From JAJPHF01 sp035293805 (GTDB taxonomy: Bacteria; Chloroflexota; UBA6077; JAJPHF01), in contig DATGMD010000051.1 of the NCBI GenBank assembly GCA_035293805.1, forward strand, positions 211,194 to 275,193: a DNA stretch of 64,000 bases, read 5' to 3'. Under the pieces are notes generated by a model. It saw nothing but the letters and a program-made list of their open reading frames with translations, was not told the DNA's origin and did not search any database. Made by a program: the position numbers and the translations under genes. Numbering within the stretch: the first letter of the stretch is position 1; each line of letters opens with the position of its first letter. This document shows, in pieces, positions 25,806 to 34,083 of the stretch.

Positions 25806-26309
25806 CTAGCAGGAGGCGCCGTAGCCGCAGAGCTGGGGCGCCACGTAGTAGGCGCCGTTACTGTAGTAGCCGCCGTAGCTCGACGGCCAGTCGTAGGCAG
25901 AGCCGTACCCGTTGCCGTAGGTCCCGTCCCAGTAGGAGTAGGGATAGCCCGGGCTCACGCTGTAGGGGCTGGTCGTGGTGACGCCATACTGGTAGGCGGC
26001 GTAGGGATTGCTATACGCCACGTACGGGTAGGCGTAGCCGCCGTAAGGGTAGCCACTGCTGCTGTACGGGTAGCTGTAGCCGAACCAGGCGGATGCGCCG
26101 GAGCCCGGATAGTTCACGGCCGGCGCGGACAGGCCGCCGTAGGGCGAGGGGTAGCCGTAGTAGCCGTAGCCCACGTACTGGTGTGGGGCAGCGGACGTGG
26201 CCGCGGGAACCGTCGCGGCGGCGGCCGGGGCGGGCGCTGCGCTCATCACGGCGAGCAGCGCCGCGCCGGCCACCGCGGCGGCGAAGATGCGTATGCTTGG
26301 GCCAGTCAT
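25806..26309 (-). CDS. Secreted tyrosine/glycine/proline-rich protein
   Basis: This 167-residue protein has a clear signal peptide (hydrophobic to about residue 33, Ala-rich cleavage region). The mature part is low complexity: 32 Tyr in about 124 residues, mostly in YPY, YGG, GYP and SPY contexts, with only two Cys, both near the C-terminus. AAGGAGG precedes the ATG at 26309. It is likely an extracellular or surface structural protein, but I know no family. It stands alone. Confidence 0.7.
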   Translation of the reverse strand: MTGPSIRIFAAAVAGAALLAVMSAAPAPAAAATVPAATSAAPHQYVGYGYYGYPSPYGGLSAPAVNYPGSGASAWFGYSYPYSSSGYPYGGYAYPYVAYSNPYAAYQYGVTTTSPYSVSPGYPYSYWDGTYGNGYGSAYDWPSSYGGYYSNGAYYVAPQLCGYGASC

Positions 26310-26423
26310 GATCGTCCTCCTTGACGGGGCGTCGAGCCGCACGTCGAGCTTGCCCGTCTATCGGGCAGGACGCATGCCAGCCGCCTCGCCCCGGCCCGCA
26401 CGTGGGCCGGCGCGCCGCGGCGC

Positions 26424-26429
26424 TACAAT
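26424..26429 (+). promoter_or_regulatory. -10 box upstream of the zinc-ribbon/DUF2007 gene
   Basis: TACAAT lies 39 bases before the ATG at 26468 and fits the TANNNT pattern. No convincing -35 is seen. Confidence 0.35.
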
Positions 26430-26467
26430 AGCGCCAAGGCCGGGGCGGACCGGCAGGAGGCCCGGAC

Positions 26468-26809
26468 ATGCCATTTTGCCCAGCGTGCCGGACGGAGTAT
26501 CAGGCGTGGGCGCGGCAGTGCGCCGACTGCGGCGTGCCGCTGGTGGACGCGCTGCCGCCGGCCGCGCCGCCCGCGCCCGTCGGGCGCCCGGTCGTCGAGG
26601 TGCCAATCGCCACGTTCCGCGACCACGCCCAGGCGGCGATGTGGGCCGAGTGGCTGCGCGGCGAGGGCATCCTGTCGGTTCTGGTGCCGCTCGGGCCGGG
26701 CGCCGGCGCCTGGGGCTCGTCCGACATCCTGCCGCACGAGCTGCGCGTGGCCGCCGAGGACGCGGCCCGAGCGCGGACGCTGCTTACCGAGATGGGCTAC
26801 CGGTTGTGA
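26468..26809 (+). CDS. Zinc-ribbon plus DUF2007-type signal-transduction protein
   Basis: This 113-residue protein has an N-terminal zinc ribbon (two CxxC pairs within the first 22 residues: CPAC and CADC), a Pro/Ala linker and a C-terminal DUF2007-like domain (about 45-113), a small ferredoxin-like fold proposed to act in signal transduction. GGAGG lies upstream. There is no neighbour of related function; convergent with the FMN reductase gene. Confidence 0.75.
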   Translation: MPFCPACRTEYQAWARQCADCGVPLVDALPPAAPPAPVGRPVVEVPIATFRDHAQAAMWAEWLRGEGILSVLVPLGPGAGAWGSSDILPHELRVAAEDAARARTLLTEMGYRL

Positions 26810-26823
26810 AGCTCGCCGCCAGG

Positions 26824-27381
26824 CTAGAACAGCGTCGGGCCGAGCGCCTGGCCGCCGACGGCGCGGGCGAGCCTGACCACGTCGCGGCCCAGCTGCTGCG
26901 CCTCCTCGCTCAGCTTCGGGTCGTCGGGGCGGCCATCCACCAGCTTGAAGCTGCCGCCGTAGAGGATCGCCGGCACCACGTGCACCTGGAAGAAGGCCAT
27001 CGCCGTGCGCAGCCCCAGGTCCAGGCCGAGGTAGTGGTGCTGGCTGGCGCCGGTGGCGACCAGCCCCGCCGCCTTGCCCACCACGTACTCTTTGGGGATC
27101 ACGTCGATCAGGTTCTTCAGCGCGCCCGTCATGCCGCCGCGGTACATCGGCGAGCCGAGCACGTAGGCGTCCGCGGCCTGCACGCGCGCCAGCACCGCCT
27201 GCGTCGCCGGCGAGTAGGCCTCGGGCGGCCGGCCGTCGGCCCAGTCGATCGGCGTCTCCGCCAGGTCCACGAGGTCCGTCTGCACGTCGTCCAGGCTGGC
27301 CGCGCCGGCAAGCGCCAGCTCGATCAGCGCCCGCGTGCGCCCGCTGTGCGCCGCGCTCCCACACACGCCCAGCACTAGCAT
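26824..27381 (-). CDS. NAD(P)H-dependent FMN reductase (SsuE/MsuE-like)
   Basis: This 185-residue flavodoxin-fold reductase has the FMN phosphate loop CGSAAHSGRT near residue 8 and the GSPMYRGGMTGALKN motif near 76, typical of SsuE/MsuE/ArsH relatives. It supplies reduced FMN. Its start codon at 27381 directly abuts the stop of the luciferase-like gene upstream, so the pair probably forms a two-component flavin monooxygenase, as in alkanesulfonate or alkylsulfone monooxygenases. Confidence 0.88.
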   Translation of the reverse strand: MLVLGVCGSAAHSGRTRALIELALAGAASLDDVQTDLVDLAETPIDWADGRPPEAYSPATQAVLARVQAADAYVLGSPMYRGGMTGALKNLIDVIPKEYVVGKAAGLVATGASQHHYLGLDLGLRTAMAFFQVHVVPAILYGGSFKLVDGRPDDPKLSEEAQQLGRDVVRLARAVGGQALGPTLF

Positions 27382-28530
27382 CTACGCCTCCGGGCGGAAC
27401 GGCTGGCGCAGCCCCGCCTGCTCCATGAGCGGCAGCACCTCGGCGATCCACTGCTGCAGCTCCGCCTCGTAGTTCACCCACGACAGCACCACGCCGTTCA
27501 TCCCCGCGCGGGCGAGCCCCGCCAGCTTGTCCACGATCTGCTCGGGCGTCCCCACGAGCGGGTAGCCGCCCCAGCCGGCGATGAAGTGGAACTTGAACGC
27601 TTCCATCGCCTCGGGCGGCAGCGTCTCGGCCTGAATGCCCATCACCCGCGTCAGCGTCTCCACGGCCTCCCAGTCGCCCCGCTCGCGCACGTAGTAGTTC
27701 AGGTAGTCGGTCGCCTCTTGCTCCGTGGGGCGACACACGACGTAGGCGCTGCTCCACACCTGCACTTCGCGGCGGAACTCGTCGCGCGCGAGGTTGCGCA
27801 ACGCGTCCACCTGCGCCTTCACGCCGTCGTAGTCGTGGCGCTGCAGCACCACGAACGCCATGTCGGCGTATTTCGCCGCGAAGCGCCGCCCCGTGGCCGA
27901 GCCGCCCGCGTTCATGATCGGCGGGAACGGCTTCTGGATCGGCTTCGGCTGGTGGAAGCCCTTCTGGATGCGGAAGAAGCGCCCCTCGTAGTCGAACTCG
28001 TCCTCGGCCGTCCAGAGCCGCTTCACGACCTCCAGCCACTCGGCCGCGTACTCGTAGCGCGTGTCGTGCTCCATGATCGGGGCGCCGAACATCTCTAGCT
28101 CCGGCTGGAACCAGCCGCAGACGACGTTCAGCGCGAAGCGGCCGTTCGAGATGTGGTCGATCGTCGTGCCCTGCTTCGCCGCCATGATGGGGTGCACGGT
28201 CGGCACGTGCGACGTGGAGAACACGCCCGTGTGCTCGGTGACGCCCGCCACGCCGGCCGCCCAGGTGTACGTCTCGAAGCAAGCCCCGTTGAAGTTCGTC
28301 GGGCCGCCGAAGCCCTTCCAGCGCGCCACCGGCACCATCGCCTCCAGCCCGGCGCGGTCGGCCAGCGTGGCGATGCGCTTGGTGTTCGGCCAGCTCGTCT
28401 CCAGCCGCCCCTCGGCCAGCGTGATGGCGCAGCCGTTGCTCACGTTGGCGCCGAACACGCCCAGCTTCATGCGGTTGTCGTTGAACAGCGGGTTCGTCGC
28501 CCGCCGCGTGTCAGCCTGCTCGACAGCCAT
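27382..28530 (-). CDS. Luciferase-like FMN-dependent monooxygenase (SsuD/RutA/SfnG-like)
   Basis: This 382-residue TIM-barrel luciferase-like enzyme resembles the alkanesulfonate/dimethylsulfone monooxygenase and RutA branch: GVFGANVSNGC near residue 23, HVPTVHPIMAAKQ near 102 and MNAGGSATGRRFA near 205. The ATG at 28530 has GGGGGA upstream, which rejects a longer upstream frame. It is followed without a gap by its likely FMN reductase partner. The substrate may be an organosulfur, pyrimidine or N-heterocyclic compound. Confidence 0.87.
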   Translation of the reverse strand: MAVEQADTRRATNPLFNDNRMKLGVFGANVSNGCAITLAEGRLETSWPNTKRIATLADRAGLEAMVPVARWKGFGGPTNFNGACFETYTWAAGVAGVTEHTGVFSTSHVPTVHPIMAAKQGTTIDHISNGRFALNVVCGWFQPELEMFGAPIMEHDTRYEYAAEWLEVVKRLWTAEDEFDYEGRFFRIQKGFHQPKPIQKPFPPIMNAGGSATGRRFAAKYADMAFVVLQRHDYDGVKAQVDALRNLARDEFRREVQVWSSAYVVCRPTEQEATDYLNYYVRERGDWEAVETLTRVMGIQAETLPPEAMEAFKFHFIAGWGGYPLVGTPEQIVDKLAGLARAGMNGVVLSWVNYEAELQQWIAEVLPLMEQAGLRQPFRPEA

Positions 28531-28702
28531 CGGTTCCCCCGTCGCCTGATCGTGCGCCTGCCACATTCTAGCCCGCGCCAGGGGGCGGCGCCGCTCGCCG
28601 GCGCCCCGCGCCTGCCAGGCGCGCGAGCCGTCAGGCGGCGTGCCTGTACGTCCGCTTGTCCGCGCCGGGCCGGGCGGGCATAGTGGACGCGGGAGGGCGA
28701 CG

Positions 28703-29851
28703 ATGGACGCGCGGGCGATTCTCGGCGGCGTGCAGGCGATCGCCGCGGACTTTGCCGCCGAGCGGGGCGCGCGCCAGCAGCGGCGGGCGCTCGACGCGGC
28801 CGACTTCGCGCGGCTGCGGGAGGCCGGCTTCCTGCTCACCGGCGTGCCGGTCGCCCAGGGCGGCATCTGGGAGAGCGTCGCGCGATCCACCCGTCCGGTC
28901 TGCGACGCGCTGCGGACGCTCGCGCACGGCGACTCGTCGGTGGCGCTCGTCAGCGCCATGCACCCGGCGGTGCTTGGCTTCTGGCTGGCCACGCCCCAGG
29001 CACCCGCACCCTACCAGGAAGCCTGGGACGCCCAGCGCCGCCAGGTCTGCCAGACGGCGTGCGACGGCGCCTGGTGGGGCACCATCACGTCGGAGCCCGG
29101 CAGCGGCGGCGACGTGGCGCAGACGCGGGCTGTCGCGCGCCCCGACCCGGACGGCGCGTATCGCCTCTCCGGGGCGAAGCACTTCGGCAGCGGCTCCGGC
29201 ATCGCGTCGTACATGCTCACCAGCGCCGTGCCCGACGGCGAGACCGAGCCCGACTGGTTCTTCCTCCCGGTCCAGGGCGCCCCCTGGGATGGCTCGACCG
29301 GCATGCGCCTCGTGGCTGAGTGGGACGGGCACGGCATGATCGCCACCCAGAGCCACGCCTTCGCCTTCACCGAGTTCCCCGCCACGCGCTTCGCCTGGCC
29401 CGGCCACTGGCGCGCGATTCAGGACGCCGTCGGCGGGCTCATCGGCTGCCTGTTCACCGCGGTGATCGTCGGGATCGTGGAGACGGCGCTGGATGCCGCC
29501 CGCCAGCAGCTCGCGCGCCGGCGCGGCGCGCTGCGGCCTTACGAGCAGGTCGAGTGGGCGCGCGCCGATCTCGAAGGCTGGCTGGCGCAGCAGGCGTACG
29601 AGGGGATGCTGCGCGCCGTCGAAGCGGGCGACCGCGTCCCGGCCGCCGTGGTGCGCGGCAAGACCGCCGTCGCGGAGCTAGCCGAGTCCGCCCTCGGCCG
29701 CCTCTGCAAGGTGCTGGGCGGCGGCGTGTACGCCCGCCACGCGCCGTTCGGCTTCTGGGCGCAGGACGTGCGCGCGCTCGGCTACCTCCGCCCGCCGTGG
29801 GGGCTGGCCTACGACCGCCTGCTCGATACCTCCTGGGACGACCCGCCGTAG
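28703..29851 (+). CDS. Acyl-CoA dehydrogenase-fold flavoprotein (DszC/SfnC-like)
   Basis: This 382-residue flavoprotein has the acyl-CoA dehydrogenase fold (GTITSEPGSGGD in the middle domain) but lacks the catalytic Glu context of CoA dehydrogenases. It resembles the DszC/SfnC/hydroxyphenylacetate monooxygenase branch that uses reduced flavin from a separate reductase. GGGAGGG precedes the ATG at 28703. It diverges from the luciferase-like gene, 172 bases away, so both may share the FMN reductase. Confidence 0.75.
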   Translation: MDARAILGGVQAIAADFAAERGARQQRRALDAADFARLREAGFLLTGVPVAQGGIWESVARSTRPVCDALRTLAHGDSSVALVSAMHPAVLGFWLATPQAPAPYQEAWDAQRRQVCQTACDGAWWGTITSEPGSGGDVAQTRAVARPDPDGAYRLSGAKHFGSGSGIASYMLTSAVPDGETEPDWFFLPVQGAPWDGSTGMRLVAEWDGHGMIATQSHAFAFTEFPATRFAWPGHWRAIQDAVGGLIGCLFTAVIVGIVETALDAARQQLARRRGALRPYEQVEWARADLEGWLAQQAYEGMLRAVEAGDRVPAAVVRGKTAVAELAESALGRLCKVLGGGVYARHAPFGFWAQDVRALGYLRPPWGLAYDRLLDTSWDDPP

Positions 29852-29945
29852 GCACTACCCAGTGCCAACGCGGTAGGATGGGGAGACGCCCCGAGCGGGG
29901 TAGCCTCTGCCAGCCGCGCCCGGCAAAGGCCGCGGAGGAGTGGGG

Positions 29946-30809
29946 ATGGCGGCACGATCCTGGCGCCCGCGCGTGCAGCTCCAGCTTCCCTTCGTCAAGC
30001 CCTCCGGCCCCGGCGAAGCGGCGCCGCCCCCCACCCCGCAACCCTCAGCCCGCGCTGAGTCGCCGCCGCCCCCGGCGCCGCGCCAAGGCGTGGCGCCGGG
30101 CGAGCCTGCTCCCAAGACCCGGGGGCGCGAGCCGCCTGCCGCGCCGGCGCCGCCCGATGTCGGCTCCGCCGAGCCGCTCGCCCCCGACGAGCCGGCGGCC
30201 GAGGCGCCCGCGGTGCCGGCCGCCGACGCGCTGGTACTGGAGGTGCAGGTCAACCGCCGCCTGCGCCGCACCTACCGCTGGCGCATCGTCGGCGACCGCC
30301 TGATCGTCGAGCGGCCCGAGCGCGTGAGCGACCGCGACCTGCGCGCCACCCTCGCCACCATCCGCGACCGCGCCGCCGCTTACCTGCGCCGCCAGACGGT
30401 CGGCACCGACGCGGCGCTGCTGGCCCGGGCGCGACGGCTGCTCGCACGCTACTTCCCCGAGCGTCCCACGCTGCGCGCGGTCGGCTGGAGCGCCCGCCAG
30501 CACAAGCGCCACGGGAGCTGCTCCGGCGGCACCGGCGTCATCCGCCTCGCCGCGCACCTCCAGCGCTACCCGCCCTGGGTGGTCGACTACGTGCTCGTCC
30601 ACGAGCTGGCCCACCTGCTGCACCCCGACCACTCGCCCGCCTTCTGGGCGGTCGTCAGCCGCTACCCGCTGGCCGAGCGCGCCCGCGGCTTCCTGCTCGC
30701 CTGCGACCTCGGCTTCGCCGCCGATCCCGACGCGCCCGAGGCATACACAGGCTGCCCACAAGGCGACGACGACACCCGCCACATGGAGGAGGGGCCAGCC
30801 GTGCCCTAG
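29946..30809 (+). CDS. YgjP-like (M48-related) zinc metallopeptidase
   Basis: This 287-residue protein has a disordered Pro/Ala-rich N-terminal 90 residues, then a YgjP-like domain (about 95-250): the HELAHLLHPDHSPAFW segment provides the HExxH-like zinc site (His-Glu-x2-His) plus a downstream His. Bacterial YgjP-like proteins are uncharacterised; relatives include the WLM/SprT-type peptidases. GGAGGAG precedes the start. There is no signal peptide. Confidence 0.8.
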   Translation: MAARSWRPRVQLQLPFVKPSGPGEAAPPPTPQPSARAESPPPPAPRQGVAPGEPAPKTRGREPPAAPAPPDVGSAEPLAPDEPAAEAPAVPAADALVLEVQVNRRLRRTYRWRIVGDRLIVERPERVSDRDLRATLATIRDRAAAYLRRQTVGTDAALLARARRLLARYFPERPTLRAVGWSARQHKRHGSCSGGTGVIRLAAHLQRYPPWVVDYVLVHELAHLLHPDHSPAFWAVVSRYPLAERARGFLLACDLGFAADPDAPEAYTGCPQGDDDTRHMEEGPAVP

Positions 30810-30897
30810 CGGGGCGGCGCCGCCGCTCTGCGCCACGGCCAGCGGACCACCAGGGACGGCCTGCTCATATCGAATCCGCCGCTGGAGTTCCCTTACC

Positions 30898-30974
30898 CCC
30901 TCTCCTCCTGGGAGAGGGCCGGGGTGAGGGCGTCTTACTCCCTCTCCCCCTGGGAGAGGGTTGGGGTGAGGGCG
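30898..30974. repeat. Two further copies of the CCCTCTCC hairpin repeat
   Basis: Two units (30898-30932 and 30940-30974) share CCCTCTCC-(C/T)-CCTGGGAGAGGG followed by a (C/T)(C/T)GGGGTGAGGGCG tail. They match the units at 8291-8364. They lie between convergent gene ends at 30809 and 31011, again a terminator-like place. Confidence 0.75.
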
Positions 30975-31010
30975 CGCCCCGGTAGGCGAACCCCCGGGCC
31001 AGCTCCGACA

Positions 31011-32798
31011 TCAGCCGGCCGCTGCCCACGCCCGGGGCGGGCTGCTACTCGTGGGCTCGACGACGTGGAGCAGCGTGCGCCCGTCGCGGGGCGTCAGCAC
31101 CAGGGCGCGGTCGGCGGCAGCCACCTGGTCGGGATGGTGGGTGACGCTCACGATGGTAGCCGCGGGGAGGCGGCGCTGGAGCACGTCGAGCAGGGCGTGC
31201 GCGCTCGGGGGGTCCAGGGCGGCCGTCGCCTCGTCGAGGAACAGCCAGTCGGGCCGGTGGAGCAGGACCCGGGCGAACGCCAGGCGCTGCTGCTCGCCCC
31301 CGCTGAGGAGCAGACTCCAGTTCTGCGACTCGTCCAGCCGGTCGCTCCACCCGCCGAGGTCGACGGCCCGGAGCGCCGCGCGGATCGCCGCGTCCTCGAA
31401 GGTTCCGGCAGGCGCCGGATAGGAGATGGCCTCGCGCAGCGTGGCGATGGGGATATACGGCTTCTGGGGAAGAAACATCACCCGCTTGTCGGCCGGTAGC
31501 CGCACCAGCCCGTGGCCGTAGGGCCAGATCCCCGCGATAGCGCGCAACAGGGTGCTCTTGCCGCAGCCGGACGGCCCGGCGATGACGACGTGGTCGCCGG
31601 GCTGGATCGTGAAGCAGGCATCGGCGAGGAGCGCTGGCCCGTCCGGGCGGGCGAGCGTGAGGTGGTCCGCGCTCAGCGCCGAGGTTCCGTCCCGCGCGAC
31701 GACCACCTCGGCCTGGCGCACCTCGCTCATGACCGCGCTGGTCGCCGCGCGGAAGCTCAGGAGCCGGTCCGCGGTCGCCTTCCAGGCCGCGAGGTCGCTG
31801 TAGCTGTCGATGAACCACGAGAGCGCCTGCTGCACCTGCCCGAAGGCCGTGCTGATCTGCATCAGGACGCCGAGCGTGATCAACCCCGCGAAGTAACGGG
31901 GCGCGGCGACGAGAAACGGAAAGACCACGGCGAGCTGCGCATAGCCGACCGTGAGGAAGGTGAGCCGCTTGATCGCCTCCATCAGCGCCCACCAGTTGCC
32001 CCGAATGCTGCCGAAGCCGTCTAGCAGGCGCTCCCGCTCGGCGGCTTCTCCCCGATACAGCGCGACGCTCTCCGCATGCTCGCGCAGCCGGGCGAGGGAG
32101 AAGCGGAAATCGGCCTCCAGCCGCTGCTGTTGGAAGTTCAGCCCGACCAGGCAGCGGCCGACGCGGTGGGTCAGGAAGCTGCCGACGAGCGCGTAGCCGA
32201 CCGCCGCCCAGACCATGTAGCCCGGGATCGTCATGGACAGCGGGCCGACGGCAAGACCGAGCGGGCCGGAAATGGTCCACAGCACGACCACGAAGGAGCC
32301 GAGCGTGACGACCGAGGAGAGGAGGTCTAGGGCGAGGGTGAGGGTGTTGGTCGTGAACAGCCGCAGGTCCTCGGCGATGCGCTGGTCGGGGTTATCCGTG
32401 CCGTGGTGGAGCAGCTCCAAGCGGTAGTAAGCCTGCCGATCGAGCCAGTCGTCGAGGTAGTGACGGGTGAGCCAGGTGCGCCAGCGAATCTCGAGCGCCT
32501 GGCGCAGGTACACCCGGTACACCGAGCCGACAATGTACAGGCCGGCGAGCAGGCCGAAGCGGAGCAGCAACGACTGGAAGGCGCCGAAGTCCTCCTGCTG
32601 CAAAGCGTCGTAGAAGTCCCGGTTCCAGTTGTTCAGCAGCACGAGGAGCCCGACCAGGCCCAGCGTCAGCGCGACGACGGCTGCGAGCAGCCCGCCCGCG
32701 ACCCACCGCTCCTCCGAGCACCAGTAGGGGAGGACGAGGTGGCGGACGCGGGCGACGAAAGCCAGGGCGGCGCGCACGGAGGACCACTTCAGCCGCAT
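31011..32798 (-). CDS. SbmA/YddA-type ABC transporter (permease-ATPase fusion)
   Basis: This 595-residue half-transporter has an N-terminal membrane domain of the SbmA/BacA and peroxisomal ABCD type (about 40-330, NRDFYDALQ motif near the first segments) and a C-terminal ATPase: Walker A GPSGCGKST, signature LSGGEQQRLAFARVLL, Walker B WLFLDEATAALD. It works as a homodimer; relatives import or export peptides, vitamin B12 or long-chain acyl compounds. AAAGGG precedes the ATG at 32798. It stands alone. Confidence 0.88.
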   Translation of the reverse strand: MRLKWSSVRAALAFVARVRHLVLPYWCSEERWVAGGLLAAVVALTLGLVGLLVLLNNWNRDFYDALQQEDFGAFQSLLLRFGLLAGLYIVGSVYRVYLRQALEIRWRTWLTRHYLDDWLDRQAYYRLELLHHGTDNPDQRIAEDLRLFTTNTLTLALDLLSSVVTLGSFVVVLWTISGPLGLAVGPLSMTIPGYMVWAAVGYALVGSFLTHRVGRCLVGLNFQQQRLEADFRFSLARLREHAESVALYRGEAAERERLLDGFGSIRGNWWALMEAIKRLTFLTVGYAQLAVVFPFLVAAPRYFAGLITLGVLMQISTAFGQVQQALSWFIDSYSDLAAWKATADRLLSFRAATSAVMSEVRQAEVVVARDGTSALSADHLTLARPDGPALLADACFTIQPGDHVVIAGPSGCGKSTLLRAIAGIWPYGHGLVRLPADKRVMFLPQKPYIPIATLREAISYPAPAGTFEDAAIRAALRAVDLGGWSDRLDESQNWSLLLSGGEQQRLAFARVLLHRPDWLFLDEATAALDPPSAHALLDVLQRRLPAATIVSVTHHPDQVAAADRALVLTPRDGRTLLHVVEPTSSSPPRAWAAAG

Positions 32799-32994
32799 GG
32801 CAGGCACCCTTTCGCGCGACGACGGAAGCACCGAGCGGCCGCCACTCGGCCCAGGCGCGCGCCGCACGCGCCGGAACCCGGTACTCTCCGATGATTAGTG
32901 TTCCACCCGCACTTAAAGAATGGCTAAATAACCGCCCGCCGGCGTGACTGGGTGCCCCGACAGCCTTTCGTGGCCCGCGCGCCGGGGCGGTGTG

Positions 32995-33000
32995 TACAAT
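32995..33000 (+). promoter_or_regulatory. -10 box close to the lgt start
   Basis: TACAAT ends nine bases before the lgt ATG, so the leader would be only a few bases long. No Shine-Dalgarno is seen between them, so translation may be leaderless or near leaderless. Confidence 0.45.
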
Positions 33001-33009
33001 AACCGCGAG

Positions 33010-33990
33010 ATGGTTATCAACGTCGACCCCAACCTGATCGTGCTCGGCCCATTCGTGCTGAGCTGGCACGGCTTGTTCAGCGCCGTCGGGCTGGCCGCCG
33101 GCATCTGGCTCGCGGCACGGCTGCTGCGCGGCACCGTCGTCCCCGAGGACGAGGTCATGACGACCGCCTTCTGGGGCACGATCGGCGCGCTCATCGGCGC
33201 GCGGCTGTTCCACGTGGTCGATCAGTGGGGCTACTACAGCCAGCGACCGGTGCAGATCCTCCTGATCAACGAGGGTGGCATCGCCATCTACGGGGCCATC
33301 ATCGGCGGTATGCTCGGCGGCTTCATCTACGCGCGCCTGCGGCGCCTGCCGGTGGGCCTGCTCGCCGACGCCGCCGGGATCGGGTTGATCCTGGGCATGG
33401 CCATCGGCCGCATCGGCGACGTCATCAACGGCGAGCACCACGGCGCCCACCTGCCCGCTGGCACCCCCTGGGCCGTGACCTACGTCAACCCGAACACGCT
33501 GGGCGAGCCGGGCGTGCCGGTCCACCTGGCGGTAGGCTACGAGCAGGTCGCCGACCTGTTGATCTATGGGCTGCTGCTCGGGCTGTGGGGGCGGCTGCCA
33601 CGCACCGGCATGCTGTTCTGGCTCTACCTGCTGCTCTACTCCGTCGCGCGGTTCTTCATTACCTTCTTCCGCGTGGACACGATCATCGCCTTCGGCCTGA
33701 CACAGGCCCAGCTCGTGGCGATCGGCTCGATGCTCGTCTCCCTCTGGTTCCTGGTCTACTTGCTCTCGCGCACGAACCGCGTGCCCGGCCCCGGCACGGC
33801 CGCGATCGAGCTGGCGCCAGCCGCCGCTGACGGCAGCTCGCCCGCGTCCCCGGCCCCGGCGGCCGACAGGGCGCCTGCGCCCCCGGCGCCCGAGCCGGCC
33901 GGCCCTGCCGCCGCGGAGCCCGCCGCGCCCCCGGCGGCTGCGGAACCCACCGCGCCCGCCGCCCCGCGCGCCTCCGAGCCCGGCCCCTGA
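33010..33990 (+). CDS. lgt: Prolipoprotein diacylglyceryl transferase
   Basis: This 326-residue seven-helix membrane enzyme transfers diacylglycerol to the lipobox Cys of prolipoproteins. The signature AIGRIGDVINGEHHG (about residues 136-150) and the N-terminal WHGLFSAVGLAAG are typical. The C-terminal 70 residues are a Pro/Ala-rich tail with no membrane segment, longer than in most Lgt proteins. It fits the abundance of lipoprotein binding proteins in this genome. The ATG at 33010 follows a TACAAT by nine bases. Confidence 0.93.
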   Translation: MVINVDPNLIVLGPFVLSWHGLFSAVGLAAGIWLAARLLRGTVVPEDEVMTTAFWGTIGALIGARLFHVVDQWGYYSQRPVQILLINEGGIAIYGAIIGGMLGGFIYARLRRLPVGLLADAAGIGLILGMAIGRIGDVINGEHHGAHLPAGTPWAVTYVNPNTLGEPGVPVHLAVGYEQVADLLIYGLLLGLWGRLPRTGMLFWLYLLLYSVARFFITFFRVDTIIAFGLTQAQLVAIGSMLVSLWFLVYLLSRTNRVPGPGTAAIELAPAAADGSSPASPAPAADRAPAPPAPEPAGPAAAEPAAPPAAAEPTAPAAPRASEPGP

Positions 33991-33998
33991 GCCCTGAG

Positions 33999-34028
33999 TT
34001 GACAGGCGCGGCGAGCGGTCCGTAGCAT
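33999..34028 (+). promoter_or_regulatory. Sigma70-type promoter of the SDR gene
   Basis: TTGACA (33999-34004), an 18-base spacer and TAGCAT (34023-34028) lie about 55 bases before the start codon at 34084. The -35 is a perfect match. Confidence 0.6.
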
Positions 34029-34083
34029 ACCCCGACAACACCCCACGGGGCGCCGTTGCCCGGCGGCGCGGAAGGAGACGGAC

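Noticed and set aside
26423..28282. Leftward open frame of about 600 codons in a second frame over the luciferase-like gene
   Set aside because: It overlaps the clear monooxygenase-reductase pair in another frame and crosses the zinc-ribbon gene on the other strand.
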